DNA of 64,000 bases from Campylobacter sp. RM16192 (GCF_004803855.2 NZ_CP012552.1:372001-436000); one strand, 5' to 3'; positions 1 to 9,300 are shown, counted from the first letter of the stretch. Numbers and translations: made by a program. Notes: generated by a model not told the origin, from the letters alone.

Positions 1-346
1 TTTTAGTAGGCTTAGGCTCTATCTTTAGTTCCGGTTTTGGCGTTGGTGTAATTATAGGCTCAACAATAGATTCCACTATAGGTTTAGTATCTACTACTGG
101 TTTGGGTAAAGTAGGAGTAGGTGGTGCTAGTGGAGCTGCCACTGGTTCTGGTGCCGGCGGAAGAGGAAGTGAAGGATTAATGGTGTTTAAGTTTATTTTT
201 GTCATCTCTTCTTTGCCTGTTAAATTTATTTGATGTGGCAAATTTATAAAAGCTGTGATAATAATAGTATGAAATAGTGCCGAGACTACAAATCCGCTTA
301 AATTTGTTTTACTACTCGCTGAGAGTTGTAATGGCAAAATTCTCAT
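1..346 (-). CDS. tonB: TonB energy transducer, N-terminal part (runs off the window)
   Basis: The frame opens with ATG at 346 and stays open to the window edge (115 codons). The first ~40 residues hold a short cytoplasmic stretch and one hydrophobic segment containing SGFVVSALFHTIIITAF. After about residue 50 the chain becomes rich in Pro, Glu and Lys with PAPEP, PKP and PTPKPE repeats, as expected for the periplasm-spanning linker of TonB. The C-terminal receptor-binding domain lies outside the window. The start overlaps the end of exbD by 35 bases, and the order exbB-exbD-tonB is the usual one. TonB passes proton-motive energy from ExbBD to outer-membrane iron-complex receptors. Which of several Ton systems this is cannot be told from this part. 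Confidence 0.85.
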   Translation of the reverse strand, partial: MRILPLQLSASSKTNLSGFVVSALFHTIIITAFINLPHQINLTGKEEMTKINLNTINPSLPLPPAPEPVAAPLAPPTPTLPKPVVDTKPIVESIVEPIITPTPKPELKIEPKPTK

Positions 347-692
347 GCTTTTTCTCTTTTAGTATATCTACTACCTTTACAAACATCTCAAATTTACTCT
401 CTTTATCGCTTTTTAGCTGAACTAGAGTTCTCGAGTCTATTTGATTTAGACGATCTTTTAACTTCTCTTGTGAAGTTTTTATGTCATCTATAAAAAATTC
501 ATTGTCTTTGTTTATAGTGACAGTTACTTTTCTATCTTCATCATTTTGTTCGGCACTTTCACTACTTGGTAAATTTATAGGAATATTTCCTTGGGCAATA
601 AAAGTCGATACACTAAGTACTATGGCAAGGAGCACTAGCATAATATCGATTAGAGGAATTACGTTTAATCCCTCTTTTTTAGGCATTTTCAT
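312..692 (-). CDS. exbD: ExbD, Ton-complex proton channel subunit
   Basis: A 126-residue protein of normal ExbD size. It has a short basic N-terminus, one transmembrane helix (about residues 12-33) with the conserved membrane Asp at 16 in VIPLIDIMLV, and a small periplasmic domain. The family forms the proton-conducting stator with ExbB and energises TonB. The start ATG follows an AAGG ribosome site at the right distance and overlaps the 3' end of exbB by 14 bases, so translation is probably coupled. The gene itself looks intact although the exbB reading frame just upstream is broken in this sequence. Confidence 0.93.
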   Translation of the reverse strand: MKMPKKEGLNVIPLIDIMLVLLAIVLSVSTFIAQGNIPINLPSSESAEQNDEDRKVTVTINKDNEFFIDDIKTSQEKLKDRLNQIDSRTLVQLKSDKESKFEMFVKVVDILKEKKHENFAITTLSE

Positions 693-1106
693 ATTTTGCC
701 TTATATCTGTTTAAAAGAACATCAACTTTTCTCATGAAGGCATTGTATATCATAAGCGTAGGAATAGCTACAAGCAACCCTAGTGCTGTAGCTTTTAAAG
801 CTAAAGATAGGCCCACCATAATACTTTTAGTGTCTGTTCCACCACTCATACCCATATCGTAAAATGTTATCATAATACCAGCAACAGTCCCTAAAAGTCC
901 AATATAAGGGGCATTTGAATAGATAATATAAAGTAGCGCTAGGTTGCTTGCAAGGCTCTCTTCTAACTCATTTTTGTTTTTGTATGTTTCAATTTTACAT
1001 TTGCATAAAATATCAGTCTTTCTATCGTAAACCAAACGACTAAAAAGCTCATAAAGCCCAGAATACCAATTATGATATAGTCAACGTTTTCCTTTAGAAA
1101 TTCCAT
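679..1106 (-). pseudogene. exbB: ExbB, Ton-complex membrane subunit, split by a one-base frameshift
   Basis: An ATG at 1106, preceded by AAAGG, opens a frame giving MEFLKENVDYIIIGILGF and on to IERLIFYANVK, a normal ExbB N-terminus with the first helix. That frame stops soon after. The rest (KIETYKNKNELEE, then the conserved NAPYIGLLGTVAGIMITF and GLSLALKATALG helices) is in another frame. The switch falls at the four-base A run (T run on the given strand) at 993-996; one extra A would restore a 142-codon ExbB. It may be a sequencing error, a real mutation, or a site tolerated through -1 slippage. Without full ExbB the downstream exbD and tonB products should not be energised by this operon. 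Confidence 0.8.
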
Positions 1107-1421
1107 TGATTGCCTTTAATTTTTTATCATGATTATATCAATCACGATACTTGTTGTCAATAATTTTAAAGTTTTGTTTATGAGCTATAATCGATAATAT
1201 GCGCATTACAAAGCATTAAATGCAAATGACTTTTAATTTAATAATAAATATATACTATTGTTTCGCGATATGCTTATGTTGGTATGTTTTTATCTTGATA
1301 TTATAAAGGAGAATTTAGTATCACAAAAGTGTCAATCATACACAGTTTAAAATCTTGGCATAATGATAGAATATTTAAATAGTTAAAAGAGGTTACTTAA
1401 AGGCAACCCCTTTATAATGAA
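1107..1421. other. Intergenic region between exbB and the Sel1-repeat gene
   Basis: About 315 AT-rich bases with no convincing gene. The exbB-proximal part (around 1120-1145) has an imperfect dyad around ATCATGATTATATCA that could hold an iron-response (Fur) operator, but this is only a guess. Around 1302-1380 a ribosome-site-like AAGGAG is followed by 22 open codons on the plus strand that lack a usual start codon; this may be a gene remnant. The end nearest the Sel1 gene holds its terminator. Confidence 0.5.
1386..1413 (-). terminator. Rho-independent terminator of the Sel1-repeat gene
   Basis: On the minus strand AAAGGGGTT and AACCTCTTT form a nine-pair stem with one G-U pair, followed by TTTT, just past the stop codon at 1422. 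Confidence 0.65.
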
Positions 1422-2039
1422 TTAATAACCCCTAATTCTTTTCACATTATCACAAGCAGAAGTATCTCCACTATAGCAAGAGGACTTGTAAATTTGCAAG
1501 GCCCTATATTCATCTTTTTTGACGCCAAGACCTAACTCGTAAAGCCCTCCTGTATTTGTACAAGATGCTATATCCCCCATAGTACAACCTCTTGAATATG
1601 CATCAAAGGCACTTTGGTAGTCAGGCTCTTTTGCATCTCTGCCAAGCCTGTAAAATTCACCCAAATAATAGCAAGAGTCAGCACCGTTGTTCATACAAGA
1701 ATTTTTATGAATTTCTATACCCTTTTTAATATCTTTTTGTAGACCTATTTGATCGCCGTACATATATATATTTGCTAAATTTGTGCAAGATTTTTGGTAG
1801 CCCATTTTGCAATTTTTGTCATAAATCTTAAATGCGGCTTGATGGTTTTGTAAATTTTGATAACTTATTGCTAAATCGTTGCAAGCAGATAAATTACCAG
1901 CTTCGCATTTTGGTTTTAATATCTGTATAGCCTTGTGATTAAAGTCTGTATCTGCATTTATATTGTTTGCTTTAGATGTATTGCTCGCCGCACAACCAGC
2001 CATTAGTATGGCTACTAAAAAAAATAATAAATTTCTCAT
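1422..2039 (-). CDS. Cysteine-rich Sel1-repeat (Hcp-like) lipoprotein
   Basis: A 205-residue protein starting at ATG 2039, five bases after AGGAG; a GTG six bases earlier is less likely. The N-terminus is a lipoprotein signal ending in the lipobox LMAGC (Cys 16), so it should be lipid-anchored in the envelope. The mature part is built of about five Sel1/TPR-type repeats, each with a cysteine pair about eight residues apart (for example CEAGNLSAC, CKMGYQKSC, CTMGDIASC) and an LGxxY-type motif. This matches the Helicobacter cysteine-rich protein (Hcp) family, whose repeats are held by disulphides. No substrate or partner can be inferred. It stands alone with its own terminator. Confidence 0.8.
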   Translation of the reverse strand: MRNLLFFLVAILMAGCAASNTSKANNINADTDFNHKAIQILKPKCEAGNLSACNDLAISYQNLQNHQAAFKIYDKNCKMGYQKSCTNLANIYMYGDQIGLQKDIKKGIEIHKNSCMNNGADSCYYLGEFYRLGRDAKEPDYQSAFDAYSRGCTMGDIASCTNTGGLYELGLGVKKDEYRALQIYKSSCYSGDTSACDNVKRIRGY

Positions 2040-2065
2040 ATCCACTCCTAGTCTATCTTATAAAT

Positions 2066-2383
2066 TTAAAGTACTTTACCAAGGACGTAGTGAGTAGTAT
2101 CATTTACTTTTCTAAGAGAAAATTTATGTTTGTTGGCCCAATTTTGTATTATTTGTTCCACTTCCGCCTTTATACCATCTGCAGTTGCCACGTTTTTAAT
2201 CTTGAAGTAGTCTTCACTTCCGCTCATAGCGACAAAGCATCTATGTGGTTTTAGGTGATCGTTTAAAGTTATAATACTTTCAGGCTCAACTCCGTTTGAG
2301 TTGTTTAAAACTCTTTTGATTTGAGCCAGAGTTACCTCGTTTGCCTCGTAATTTAACTGATTTAAAAGTGCAACTAAATCCAT
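2066..2383 (-). CDS. Small uncharacterised cytoplasmic protein
   Basis: A 105-residue protein with no signal peptide and no membrane segment. I do not recognise the family. It is likely real because a good AAGGAA ribosome site precedes the ATG and it sits 20 bases behind prfB on the same strand, probably as the last gene of that transcript. The N-terminal third (ALLNQLNYEANEVTLAQIKR) looks helical; the rest mixes short strands and helices with a single Cys in HRCFVAM. No catalytic motif is visible and no function is proposed. Confidence 0.6.
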   Translation of the reverse strand: MDLVALLNQLNYEANEVTLAQIKRVLNNSNGVEPESIITLNDHLKPHRCFVAMSGSEDYFKIKNVATADGIKAEVEQIIQNWANKHKFSLRKVNDTTHYVLGKVL

Positions 2384-2403
2384 TTTATTCCTTTCTGATT
2401 TTA

Positions 2404-3522
2404 TTATATTATACTTTTTTGACTTATTAAAACGCCTTCAATTAACTTTTTTATATCACCGTCTAGTATCGCATCTGTTTGCGAATAAGCTAAATTTGAG
2501 CGGTTATCTTTGACTTGTTGGTATGGAAAAAGCACATAAGATCTGATTTGATGACCCCAGCCTATCTCGCTTTTTGGAGTGTTCGCATTTGCCTCTTGCT
2601 GTTTCATAAGCTCTAATTCGTAGAGGCGAGACTTAAGCATCTTCATCGCCGTTGCCCTGTTTTTGTGCTGACTTCTGTCGTTTTGGCATTGTACTACTAT
2701 ACCAGTAGGGGCGTGAGTGATTCTTATTGCGCTTTCGGTTTTGTTTACGTGCTGACCGCCTGCACCACTAGCGCGATAAGTATCTATCTTTAGATCTTTT
2801 TCCTCTATTTCTATCTCTATATCATCATCTATTTCGGGGCTTACCATTACGCTTGAAAAGCTTGTATGCCTACGACCTGCGCTATCAAATGGACTTGTAC
2901 GAACTAGACGGTGTATGCCGTTTTCTGCCTTTAGATATCCGTATGCGTTTTCGCCTTTTACTATGAAGCTTACATCTTTTAGTCCCGCTTCATCACCCTC
3001 TTGAAAATCAAGAGTCTCTACCTTAAACCCTTCTCTCTCGCAAAATCTTAGATACATCCTATAAAGTATACTTGCCCAGTCGTTACTCTCTGTGCCTCCT
3101 GCTCCAGGATGGATGGTAACGATAGCGTTTTTATTATCATCTTCGCCGCTAAGTAGCATTGAAATTTCTAAATTTACTATCTTGTCTTCGAGACTACTTG
3201 CATCTTCATATAGTGAATTTAATGTATCAAGGTCGTTTTCTGAATTTGCAAGATCGTAAAGATCCTTTGTGTCATTTAATGCGTTTCTAGCATCTTTAAA
3301 TTTATTTAAAATATTTGTTATTTTTGTTTTTTCTTTTCCGATTTGTCCGGCTAACGCTATGTTTTGCCAGAAGCCAGGATCGTTTTCGAGTTTGCTTATT
3401 TCGTTTAATCTTCTTTCTATCTCTTCAGGTTTTATTATAAGTGCAATATTGTTTACCTTTGTATCAAGGCTCTTTAAAAGTTCGGTGTACTCGTAGTTAT
3501 CCAAATTTATCTCCAAATTCAT
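2404..3522 (-). CDS. prfB: Peptide chain release factor 2
   Basis: A 372-residue class I release factor. It carries the stop-codon reading tripeptide SPF at 210-212, which marks RF2 (UGA and UAA), and the catalytic GGQ at 255-257 in [12 protein letters not shown], which triggers peptidyl-tRNA hydrolysis in the ribosome. The N-terminal coiled-coil part and the C-terminal domain are complete. The frame is continuous: there is no in-frame UGA near codon 25, so the autoregulatory +1 frameshift of E. coli prfB is absent. The gene diverges from panC with about 100 bases between them. Confidence 0.97.
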   Translation of the reverse strand: MNLEINLDNYEYTELLKSLDTKVNNIALIIKPEEIERRLNEISKLENDPGFWQNIALAGQIGKEKTKITNILNKFKDARNALNDTKDLYDLANSENDLDTLNSLYEDASSLEDKIVNLEISMLLSGEDDNKNAIVTIHPGAGGTESNDWASILYRMYLRFCEREGFKVETLDFQEGDEAGLKDVSFIVKGENAYGYLKAENGIHRLVRTSPFDSAGRRHTSFSSVMVSPEIDDDIEIEIEEKDLKIDTYRASGAGGQHVNKTESAIRITHAPTGIVVQCQNDRSQHKNRATAMKMLKSRLYELELMKQQEANANTPKSEIGWGHQIRSYVLFPYQQVKDNRSNLAYSQTDAILDGDIKKLIEGVLISQKSII

Positions 3523-3583
3523 TATTTCTATTATGATTATAGCATAATTGAATAAAGTCAGGTTTGAGTAAAGATAAAATTGA

Positions 3584-3589
3584 TATAAT
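3584..3589 (+). promoter_or_regulatory. Probable -10 box for panC-rimO-tilS
   Basis: TATAAT in the context TTGATATAATTTGC lies 32 bases before the panC ATG, in the AT-rich gap between divergent prfB and panC. No clear -35 box is seen, as is usual for Campylobacter housekeeping promoters. Confidence 0.6.
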
Positions 3590-3621
3590 TTGCGACTTTA
3601 ATATAAAAAAGAGAAATCAAA

Positions 3622-4443
3622 ATGCAGATAATTAGAACAGCTAGCGAGCTTAAAAAATTTATAGATAGTGTTAGTGGAGAGATAGGTTTCGTGCCTACTA
3701 TGGGTGCTTTGCATGATGGGCATGTAAGCTTGATAAAAAGATGCGCAAGCGAAAATGATATAACTATAGTCTCAACCTTCGTTAATCCTACTCAATTTTT
3801 ACCAAACGAGGATTTGGACAAGTATCCTAAAAACGAAGTTAGAGATATTGAAATTTGTAAAAGTTGTGGCGTGGCAGCTATTTTTATACCAAGTGCGGAT
3901 GAGCTATACTTTGAGAGTGAGCCTTGTATAGCCGCACCTAAAAATTTGGCTTCTATTTTAGAGGGCAAAACTCGCCCGGGGCATTTTGACGGTGTACTTA
4001 GAGTTTTAATGAAGTTGTTTAATCTAACTAGGGCAAAACGAGCTTATTTTGGTAAAAAAGACGCCCAACAACTAACTATTGTGCAAAATATGGTTAAAAC
4101 CATGTTTTTAAATTTAGAGATAATTCCTTGCGAAATAGTAAGAGAAAAAGATGGACTGGCGCTATCTTCAAGAAATTCTTATTTAAATGAATCCGAAAAG
4201 CTTGAAGCATTAAGACTTTCTAAGGCTATCATGAAAGCTTCAAATTTGATAAAACAAAATGAGCTAACTGCAAGCAAGATTAAAGATGAGATGTTTGAGA
4301 TTTTAAAGCCTTTAAAAGTTGATTATGTGGCTATTGTGGATAGAAATTTCAATGAAATTTCAAAGATTGAGCCAAAAAATAGCATAATTTTAGTTGCAGC
4401 CTATGTAGGCAAAGCGCGTTTGATTGATAATTTATGGGTGTAA
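3622..4443 (+). CDS. panC: Pantothenate synthetase
   Basis: A 273-residue cytoplasmic enzyme that condenses pantoate and beta-alanine with ATP to give pantothenate, the precursor of coenzyme A. The ATP-binding signature [10 protein letters not shown] (residues 25-34, with His 31 and His 34) and the second nucleotide-binding motif LSSRNSYL are both present, along with FVNPTQF and the GKKDAQQL segment. Length is normal for the family. It heads a run with rimO and tilS; the TAA stop is immediately followed by the rimO start, so the genes are likely co-transcribed although their functions are unrelated. Confidence 0.96.
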   Translation: MQIIRTASELKKFIDSVSGEIGFVPTMGALHDGHVSLIKRCASENDITIVSTFVNPTQFLPNEDLDKYPKNEVRDIEICKSCGVAAIFIPSADELYFESEPCIAAPKNLASILEGKTRPGHFDGVLRVLMKLFNLTRAKRAYFGKKDAQQLTIVQNMVKTMFLNLEIIPCEIVREKDGLALSSRNSYLNESEKLEALRLSKAIMKASNLIKQNELTASKIKDEMFEILKPLKVDYVAIVDRNFNEISKIEPKNSIILVAAYVGKARLIDNLWV

Positions 4444-4444
4444 A

Positions 4445-5746
4445 ATGAGCAAACTTCATCTAATTTCACTGGGCTGTAATAAAAATTTAGTCGATTCTGA
4501 AATCATGCTTGGACGTCTTCAAAACTATGAAATCACCGATGATGTGGCTGTTGCAGATGTGATAATTATAAATACCTGTGGATTTATAGACTCTGCTAAG
4601 CAAGAGAGCATACGCTCTATCCTTGAGGTTCATGACGCACGCAAGAAAGGCTCGTTGCTAGTAGTCACGGGCTGTTTGATGCAAAGATATAAAGAGGAGC
4701 TTATGAAAGAGCTTCCAGAGGTGGATTTATTTACAGGTGTTGGAGACTATGATAAGATCGATGAAATCATACTAAAAAAGCAAAATTTATTTAGCCCAGG
4801 AACTTATTTGCAGGCAAATGAAGAGAGGGTCATAACTGGATCAAACTATCATGCTTATATTAAAATTTCAGAAGGCTGTAATCAAAAATGCAGCTTTTGC
4901 GCAATTCCTACATTTAAGGGCAAGCTAAAGTCGCGCTCGCTTGAAAATATAGTGGATGAGGTGAAAAAACTCGTTAAAAAAGGATATTTTGATTTCAGCT
5001 TTTTATCTCAGGACTCAAGCTCTTTTATGAGAGATCACGCCAAAAGCGACGGGCTTATAGAGCTTATTGATGCGGTTGAGAAGATTGAAGGCGTAAGGAG
5101 TGCAAGGATCTTATATCTATATCCTAGCACGACCTCAAATGAGCTAATTAGGCGCATAATAGATTCTAAAGTTTTTCAAAACTACTTTGATATGCCTATA
5201 CAACATATAAGCGACAAAATGCTTAAGATTATGCGCAGAGGAAGCGGAGCTAAGCGCATTAAAGAGCTTTTAACTATGATGAGGGAGGCTGAGAATTCAT
5301 TTCTTAGAACTGGTGTCATTGTTGGGCATCCTGGTGAAGGCGATGAAGAATTTAACGAGCTTTGCGAGTTTTTAAGCGAGTTTAAATTTGACCGTGTTTC
5401 AGCATTTGCGTATTCAAGAGAGGAGGATACCTTATCTTATGAGATGGAACAGATACCTACAAAGACTATAGAAAAACGCCTTTCAAAGATGGAAAAGATA
5501 ACTAAAAAAGTTGTAAACGAGAGCTTTGCCAATGAGCTTGGCAAGAAATTTGAGGTCGTCATAGAGGGTATTAGCAGCGAAGGCGAGATGTTTTACGGAG
5601 CTAAAAAACTGCTTTGGGATAAGGATATCGACGGAGAAATTTTAATAAATGAGAGCGAGCTTGAAACTCTTGAGACCGGTAAAATTTATAATTGTGAGAT
5701 AACGCAAGTAGTCAAAGATAAGGTGCTTGGACGAGTGATAGGGTGA
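4445..5746 (+). CDS. rimO: Ribosomal protein S12 methylthiotransferase RimO
   Basis: A 433-residue radical-SAM enzyme starting at ATG 4445, directly after the panC stop; an upstream in-frame ATG within panC is less likely. The N-terminal MTTase domain has the three cluster cysteines (in [15 protein letters not shown] and VTGCLMQ). The radical-SAM motif CNQKCSFC follows, and the C-terminus is a TRAM domain. The spacing and the start [19 protein letters not shown] fit RimO, which thiomethylates an Asp of ribosomal protein S12, rather than the tRNA enzyme MiaB, which is encoded separately at 9909-11222. Confidence 0.94.
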   Translation: MSKLHLISLGCNKNLVDSEIMLGRLQNYEITDDVAVADVIIINTCGFIDSAKQESIRSILEVHDARKKGSLLVVTGCLMQRYKEELMKELPEVDLFTGVGDYDKIDEIILKKQNLFSPGTYLQANEERVITGSNYHAYIKISEGCNQKCSFCAIPTFKGKLKSRSLENIVDEVKKLVKKGYFDFSFLSQDSSSFMRDHAKSDGLIELIDAVEKIEGVRSARILYLYPSTTSNELIRRIIDSKVFQNYFDMPIQHISDKMLKIMRRGSGAKRIKELLTMMREAENSFLRTGVIVGHPGEGDEEFNELCEFLSEFKFDRVSAFAYSREEDTLSYEMEQIPTKTIEKRLSKMEKITKKVVNESFANELGKKFEVVIEGISSEGEMFYGAKKLLWDKDIDGEILINESELETLETGKIYNCEITQVVKDKVLGRVIG

Positions 5747-6732
5747 TGATAAACGAGGCTTTGACAGATATTTTAAAGAAAGGTAAAAATCTGCTTGCGT
5801 TTTCGCATGGAGTAGATTCTACGGCTCTTTTTTATATCCTAAACGAGCAAAAAATCGCATTTGACATAGCCATAGTTAATTATAATACAAGGGAGCAAAG
5901 CAAAGAGGAGCTTGCAAGTGCAAGAGAGCTGGCTAGTAAGTTTAATAAAAGAATTTTTGAACTTAGCGTGAGCCTTGAAAGCTCAAATTTTGAGTGCAGG
6001 GCGAGGGAGGTTAGATATGAGTTTTTTACAAAAATTTGCACCGAATTTGGCTACACAAATCTTATTTTAGCACATCAGTTTGATGATAAATTCGAGTGGT
6101 TTTTGATGCAGCTTGGCAAGGGTGCTGGGTTAAATGAGCTTCTTGGAATGAGCGAATTTGAAAGAAGGGATAAATTTAATATTGTAAGACCCCTTTTGAA
6201 TACAAGAAAAACAGAGCTTTTAAACTTTTTAAATGAGCGTAAATTAAAATATTTTTTAGATCATAGTAACGAAGAGATGAGATTTAAAAGAAATTTGATA
6301 AGAGCTAAATTTAGCGAGCCTTTTTTGGATCTATTTAAAAGTGGTGTAGCTAAAAGTTTTGAGTTTTTAGAAAATGATATGGATAGCCTAAAGCCTGAAA
6401 TTTTAAATCCAAAAGATAGATTATACCTGGTTAAAAATGATAAAAACGCCATCAGGGGAATTGATAAGGCATGTAAGCTTTTAGGCGTAGTAATGAGCGA
6501 GGCCCAACGAAGAGAGTGTCAAAGATGCTTATTAAATCAAACGGATTGTGTTATTAGTGCAAAAGTGGCTGTAGGATATTTTCCAAAATTTATTTTTATA
6601 ACTCCGTTTGTAAAAGCTGCTATGGATAAAAAATTTAAAGAGGCTTGTAGGGTATTTAAAGTGCCTAAAATAAATCGTCCTTATCTATGCCAAATTGGTT
6701 TTGAAATAGAAAATTTGAGAGAATTTTTATAA
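5743..6732 (+). CDS. tilS: tRNA(Ile)-lysidine synthase
   Basis: A 329-residue PP-loop ATPase that converts C34 of the CAU-anticodon tRNA to lysidine so that it reads AUA as isoleucine. The PP-loop appears as SHGVDST (21-27), the variant with His in the second position known in this group, followed by the conserved [16 protein letters not shown] motif. It lacks the long C-terminal extension of the E. coli enzyme. The start ATGATG overlaps the rimO stop by four bases, so translation is probably coupled. It converges with the minus-strand gene ending at 6736, with only three bases between the stop codons. Confidence 0.93.
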   Translation: MMINEALTDILKKGKNLLAFSHGVDSTALFYILNEQKIAFDIAIVNYNTREQSKEELASARELASKFNKRIFELSVSLESSNFECRAREVRYEFFTKICTEFGYTNLILAHQFDDKFEWFLMQLGKGAGLNELLGMSEFERRDKFNIVRPLLNTRKTELLNFLNERKLKYFLDHSNEEMRFKRNLIRAKFSEPFLDLFKSGVAKSFEFLENDMDSLKPEILNPKDRLYLVKNDKNAIRGIDKACKLLGVVMSEAQRRECQRCLLNQTDCVISAKVAVGYFPKFIFITPFVKAAMDKKFKEACRVFKVPKINRPYLCQIGFEIENLREFL

Positions 6733-6735
6733 AAA

Positions 6736-7263
6736 CTACTTAAGTCCGTAAACTTTGATATTAAAAGTAGTGTGTATCTTGCCGCTATTTTCACGCATCT
6801 GTATAGGAAAATCAACTTTGATAATATTATCGTATTTTGTAAGAGCGTCAATAAAGTTGTAAAATTTTGTCGGAGTTAAAATATTGCTAGTTACGTTTAG
6901 TTCATATCTAAAAAATTGCTCTTTGTTTGAATCATTGTTTATTTGGCTGAGTTTTACATCATTAAAATAATTTTTTGCAAATTTTGTGAAGTTATCCTCG
7001 CTAAATTTTTTATCAAATGCCTTAAATATAAGCCTATCTTTCTCTTTGATATCATTTAGTTTTGAATTTTTGCTATTGTAAATTTGATTTATCTTTGTTA
7101 CACTGGCCGCTTGGATACGGTTTTGGTATTGAACCTCTCGGTAGTCTTTTATATTTGGCACAATGAATGCAAATATCATTACAAGGCATACAACGATAAA
7201 TATTAAAACATAGATTAAAAGTTTGACTATATCAATCTCTTCTAAGCTTGTATCTTTACTCAT
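6736..7263 (-). CDS. PilO-like inner-membrane protein (tentative)
   Basis: A 175-residue bitopic protein. The ATG at 7263 overlaps the stop of the upstream gene in ATGAGTAA, which decides the start. There is a short cytoplasmic N-terminus, one transmembrane helix (about residues 14-36, IVKLLIYVLIFIVVCLVMIF), a polar probably coiled stretch and a C-terminal domain of alternating strands and helices. This architecture, together with the PilN-like gene before it, resembles type IV pilus/type II secretion alignment proteins PilO and GspM. The assignment rests on topology and gene order, not on a signature motif. It is the last gene of a three-gene unit. Confidence 0.5.
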   Translation of the reverse strand: MSKDTSLEEIDIVKLLIYVLIFIVVCLVMIFAFIVPNIKDYREVQYQNRIQAASVTKINQIYNSKNSKLNDIKEKDRLIFKAFDKKFSEDNFTKFAKNYFNDVKLSQINNDSNKEQFFRYELNVTSNILTPTKFYNFIDALTKYDNIIKVDFPIQMRENSGKIHTTFNIKVYGLK

Positions 7264-7783
7264 TGTAGCCTTCCGAATTGTCAATCTTGTTTGTGCTAAT
7301 GAAATTTAGCCATCCGTTTTGAAGCTGATAAAAAGTCGTATTTGAGGTATTAAATATCGATTTTAAAGGGGCTAAAAGTAGCATATTGTAAGTATCTTTG
7401 CTTGGCGTTACGCCCTTTATTACAAGAGAGTTTTTATGCATTATTACTTCGTTTAATGTTATGCTGTCTGGCACCAGATCAAAAAGATTGTTTAGACTCT
7501 GTTTTAATATTGTATTTGAAGCAAAAATTTCATATGCCCATTCGCGTTGCTCTTGTAGTTTTGCCGTGATTTCATCAATATTTTTGATATCTTTTGAGAT
7601 TGTATTGTAATTTGTTTTTAGGTTCTCTATATTGTTTTGTAGTGAGTGATTTTTAAAGACTAAAAATAGATTCAGAGTCAATAAAAGGACAAAAACACTA
7701 CCTATGAAAATAAACCAAATTTTACTAAATAGAGTTAAAAACGGCTTTTTAGCAGGATTTATAAGGCTATATCTATAAGTCAT
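7256..7783 (-). CDS. PilN-like inner-membrane protein (tentative)
   Basis: A 175-residue protein with a basic cytoplasmic N-terminus, one strong transmembrane helix (about residues 22-43, IWFIFIGSVFVLLLTLNLFL), then a heptad-like region (about 48-80) and a domain containing LFDLVPDSITLNEVIMHKNSLVIKG. PilN and GspL C-terminal proteins typically carry a stretch of the type LP.I.L....I....L.I.G, which fits well. The gene overlaps its neighbours by 11 and 8 bases. A role linking a cytoplasmic platform to a pilus or DNA-uptake machine is inferred from this; no secretin, ATPase or pilin gene is present in the window. Confidence 0.55.
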   Translation of the reverse strand: MTYRYSLINPAKKPFLTLFSKIWFIFIGSVFVLLLTLNLFLVFKNHSLQNNIENLKTNYNTISKDIKNIDEITAKLQEQREWAYEIFASNTILKQSLNNLFDLVPDSITLNEVIMHKNSLVIKGVTPSKDTYNMLLLAPLKSIFNTSNTTFYQLQNGWLNFISTNKIDNSEGYNE

Positions 7784-8789
7784 CTTTAGCCTCGCTCATC
7801 ATAAGCTCAGTCATCATTTTAAGCGTGTTGACAGGATAGGCCGCTGTTTCTACCATTAGTTCGGTTTCTAAATAGTGTAGAAAGGTAGCGCTTGTTTTTA
7901 TGTTATCAAAAATTACTATTTGCTCAATAAAATCGCCGTCATACATCGGATTTAGATAAAAATCTTTAAGAGTGTTTACAATATATTGATACATACTCAT
8001 ATCGCGTCCAAATATCGATACGGAGGCGGCTACGTCTTTTGATACTGGCATATTTATATCGTAATCAAGATCAGCAAATTCATCTGTCGTTGAGCCGGAT
8101 TTTAGCATATTATCAAGATTATCAATTCCATCTAAACTCTCTACATCAGAATCGATTTCAGCGATAAAATCATCTATATCGTCGATTTTTTCTTGGTTAA
8201 AATCTAAATCATCATCTGACGAAACTCCGATACTTTCACCGGTTTTTGTAAAAGATGCAAATTTAAATTTGCCTTTGTTTGCTATACAAAGCGCAAACGA
8301 GTCTTTGTGACTGTATATGTAAAGGGTATTTTTTTTATTTTCTTTTTTATCAATAATTGCTTTATGCATAAGAGCTATCGGAGAGTATAAAAAATCAATG
8401 CCGATTGGCTTAAATTTTACTTTCATCTGCGCAATATCCATTAGATCGGCATACACAAACCACCCATCAGAAATTTTAGTAAATCCTACATTTTTTGGAT
8501 CTATGTTAAATAATTTAAATTCATCTTCGTTTCTGCAAGCAATGGCGCCTTGTCCCATATAGTCGAAAAATACGGCTATATAGACCCATTTGTACTCTTT
8601 TTGTTGACGCTTTATAAAGTCTATGATTTTTTCATTTAAGATATCTGGATTTTCATTGTCAAATTCTGCCTTAATAGTCTTTATCGTTTTGCCATTTCTT
8701 GTCACTATACCGTAAAATAGGCATTGTTTGGATTCTATTACTACGCTAAGGTATAAAACGCTAAAAAAACGGCGAATAGAAAACGACAT
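7773..8789 (-). CDS. Cytoplasmic platform protein, possibly PilM/GspL-like
   Basis: A 338-residue soluble-looking protein that I cannot place firmly. The N-terminal ~190 residues alternate strands and helices (VLYLSVVIESKQCLFYGIV, VYIAVFFDY, TLYIYSHKDSFALCIANKG) in a way that could be a degenerate actin-like fold as in PilM or GspL. No intact ATP-binding motif is evident. Residues ~195-250 form a very acidic linker (DDDLDFNQEKIDDIDDF). A C-terminal conserved-looking part follows. It is the first of three overlapping genes and precedes the PilN-like gene, the position PilM has in other bacteria. The acidic insert is unusual for PilM. Confidence 0.45.
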   Translation of the reverse strand: MSFSIRRFFSVLYLSVVIESKQCLFYGIVTRNGKTIKTIKAEFDNENPDILNEKIIDFIKRQQKEYKWVYIAVFFDYMGQGAIACRNEDEFKLFNIDPKNVGFTKISDGWFVYADLMDIAQMKVKFKPIGIDFLYSPIALMHKAIIDKKENKKNTLYIYSHKDSFALCIANKGKFKFASFTKTGESIGVSSDDDLDFNQEKIDDIDDFIAEIDSDVESLDGIDNLDNMLKSGSTTDEFADLDYDINMPVSKDVAASVSIFGRDMSMYQYIVNTLKDFYLNPMYDGDFIEQIVIFDNIKTSATFLHYLETELMVETAAYPVNTLKMMTELMMSEAKDDL

Positions 8790-8847
8790 AATTCTCCTAT
8801 AAATTTTAACAATAGATTATATTATCCAAAATTGCCATTAAATACAA

Positions 8848-9300
8848 TTAAAAGAGTTCGCCTTTAAGCTTGGCAAACTTATCTCTAAGCTCTTTTGCCT
8901 CGTTTTGTATATCTTTGTTTGTTAAATTTGATGGTTTGAGTCGCTCGTAATCTTCTAGTACAATTTCACACATCATTCTTATTCTATTTTTATCGACTTT
9001 ATCTATCTCTTCTTGCTTGCTTAATTTTGAAATTTGTTCTAAATACTCATTCGCACTATCTATAAATTTTACATATTTTAAAGAAATCTCACTTTGCATC
9101 ATTACAGTATATGCCATTTTGTTGTATATGTCTTTTTTGTAAGCATTTTGAGACAGCTCGTAGGATTTTGCGTAGTTTCCTACTTCGTAATAAAACCTTG
9201 ATTTGATTGCTTCTTGGTAAGAGCTATTTGTAGCAAAAAATAACCAACAAGCAATCAAAATAATAGTAGCTAAAACGACTATGAAAAATTTGCTATTCAT
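8848..9300 (-). CDS. Small membrane-anchored protein of unknown function
   Basis: About 150 residues, starting at ATG 9300 or at GTG nine bases earlier; the ribosome site does not decide between them. An N-terminal hydrophobic helix (FFIVVLATIILIACWLFFA) anchors it, and the rest is helical and charged with a TPR-like stretch (YYEVGNYAKSYELSQNAYKKD). The start overlaps the acyltransferase gene by eight bases, so the two are likely coupled. It lies between the lipid acyltransferase and the PilMNO-like genes. No enzymatic motif is visible; a scaffold role is the most that can be suggested. Confidence 0.6.
   Translation of the reverse strand: MNSKFFIVVLATIILIACWLFFATNSSYQEAIKSRFYYEVGNYAKSYELSQNAYKKDIYNKMAYTVMMQSEISLKYVKFIDSANEYLEQISKLSKQEEIDKVDKNRIRMMCEIVLEDYERLKPSNLTNKDIQNEAKELRDKFAKLKGELF

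Noticed and set aside
1120-1145. Fur operator upstream of exbB
   Set aside because: The dyad is weak, and the Campylobacter Fur consensus is loose enough that AT-rich sequence gives many such matches. Kept only as a remark in the intergenic entry.
1302-1380. Short plus-strand peptide after an AAGGAG site in the exbB upstream region
   Set aside because: The open codons lack ATG, GTG or TTG at the right distance and the peptide (about 20 residues) matches nothing I know. It may be a remnant but is not supportable as a gene.
2404-3522. Programmed +1 frameshift in prfB
   Set aside because: The frame is continuous from the start and has no early in-frame TGA, so no autoregulatory site is present.
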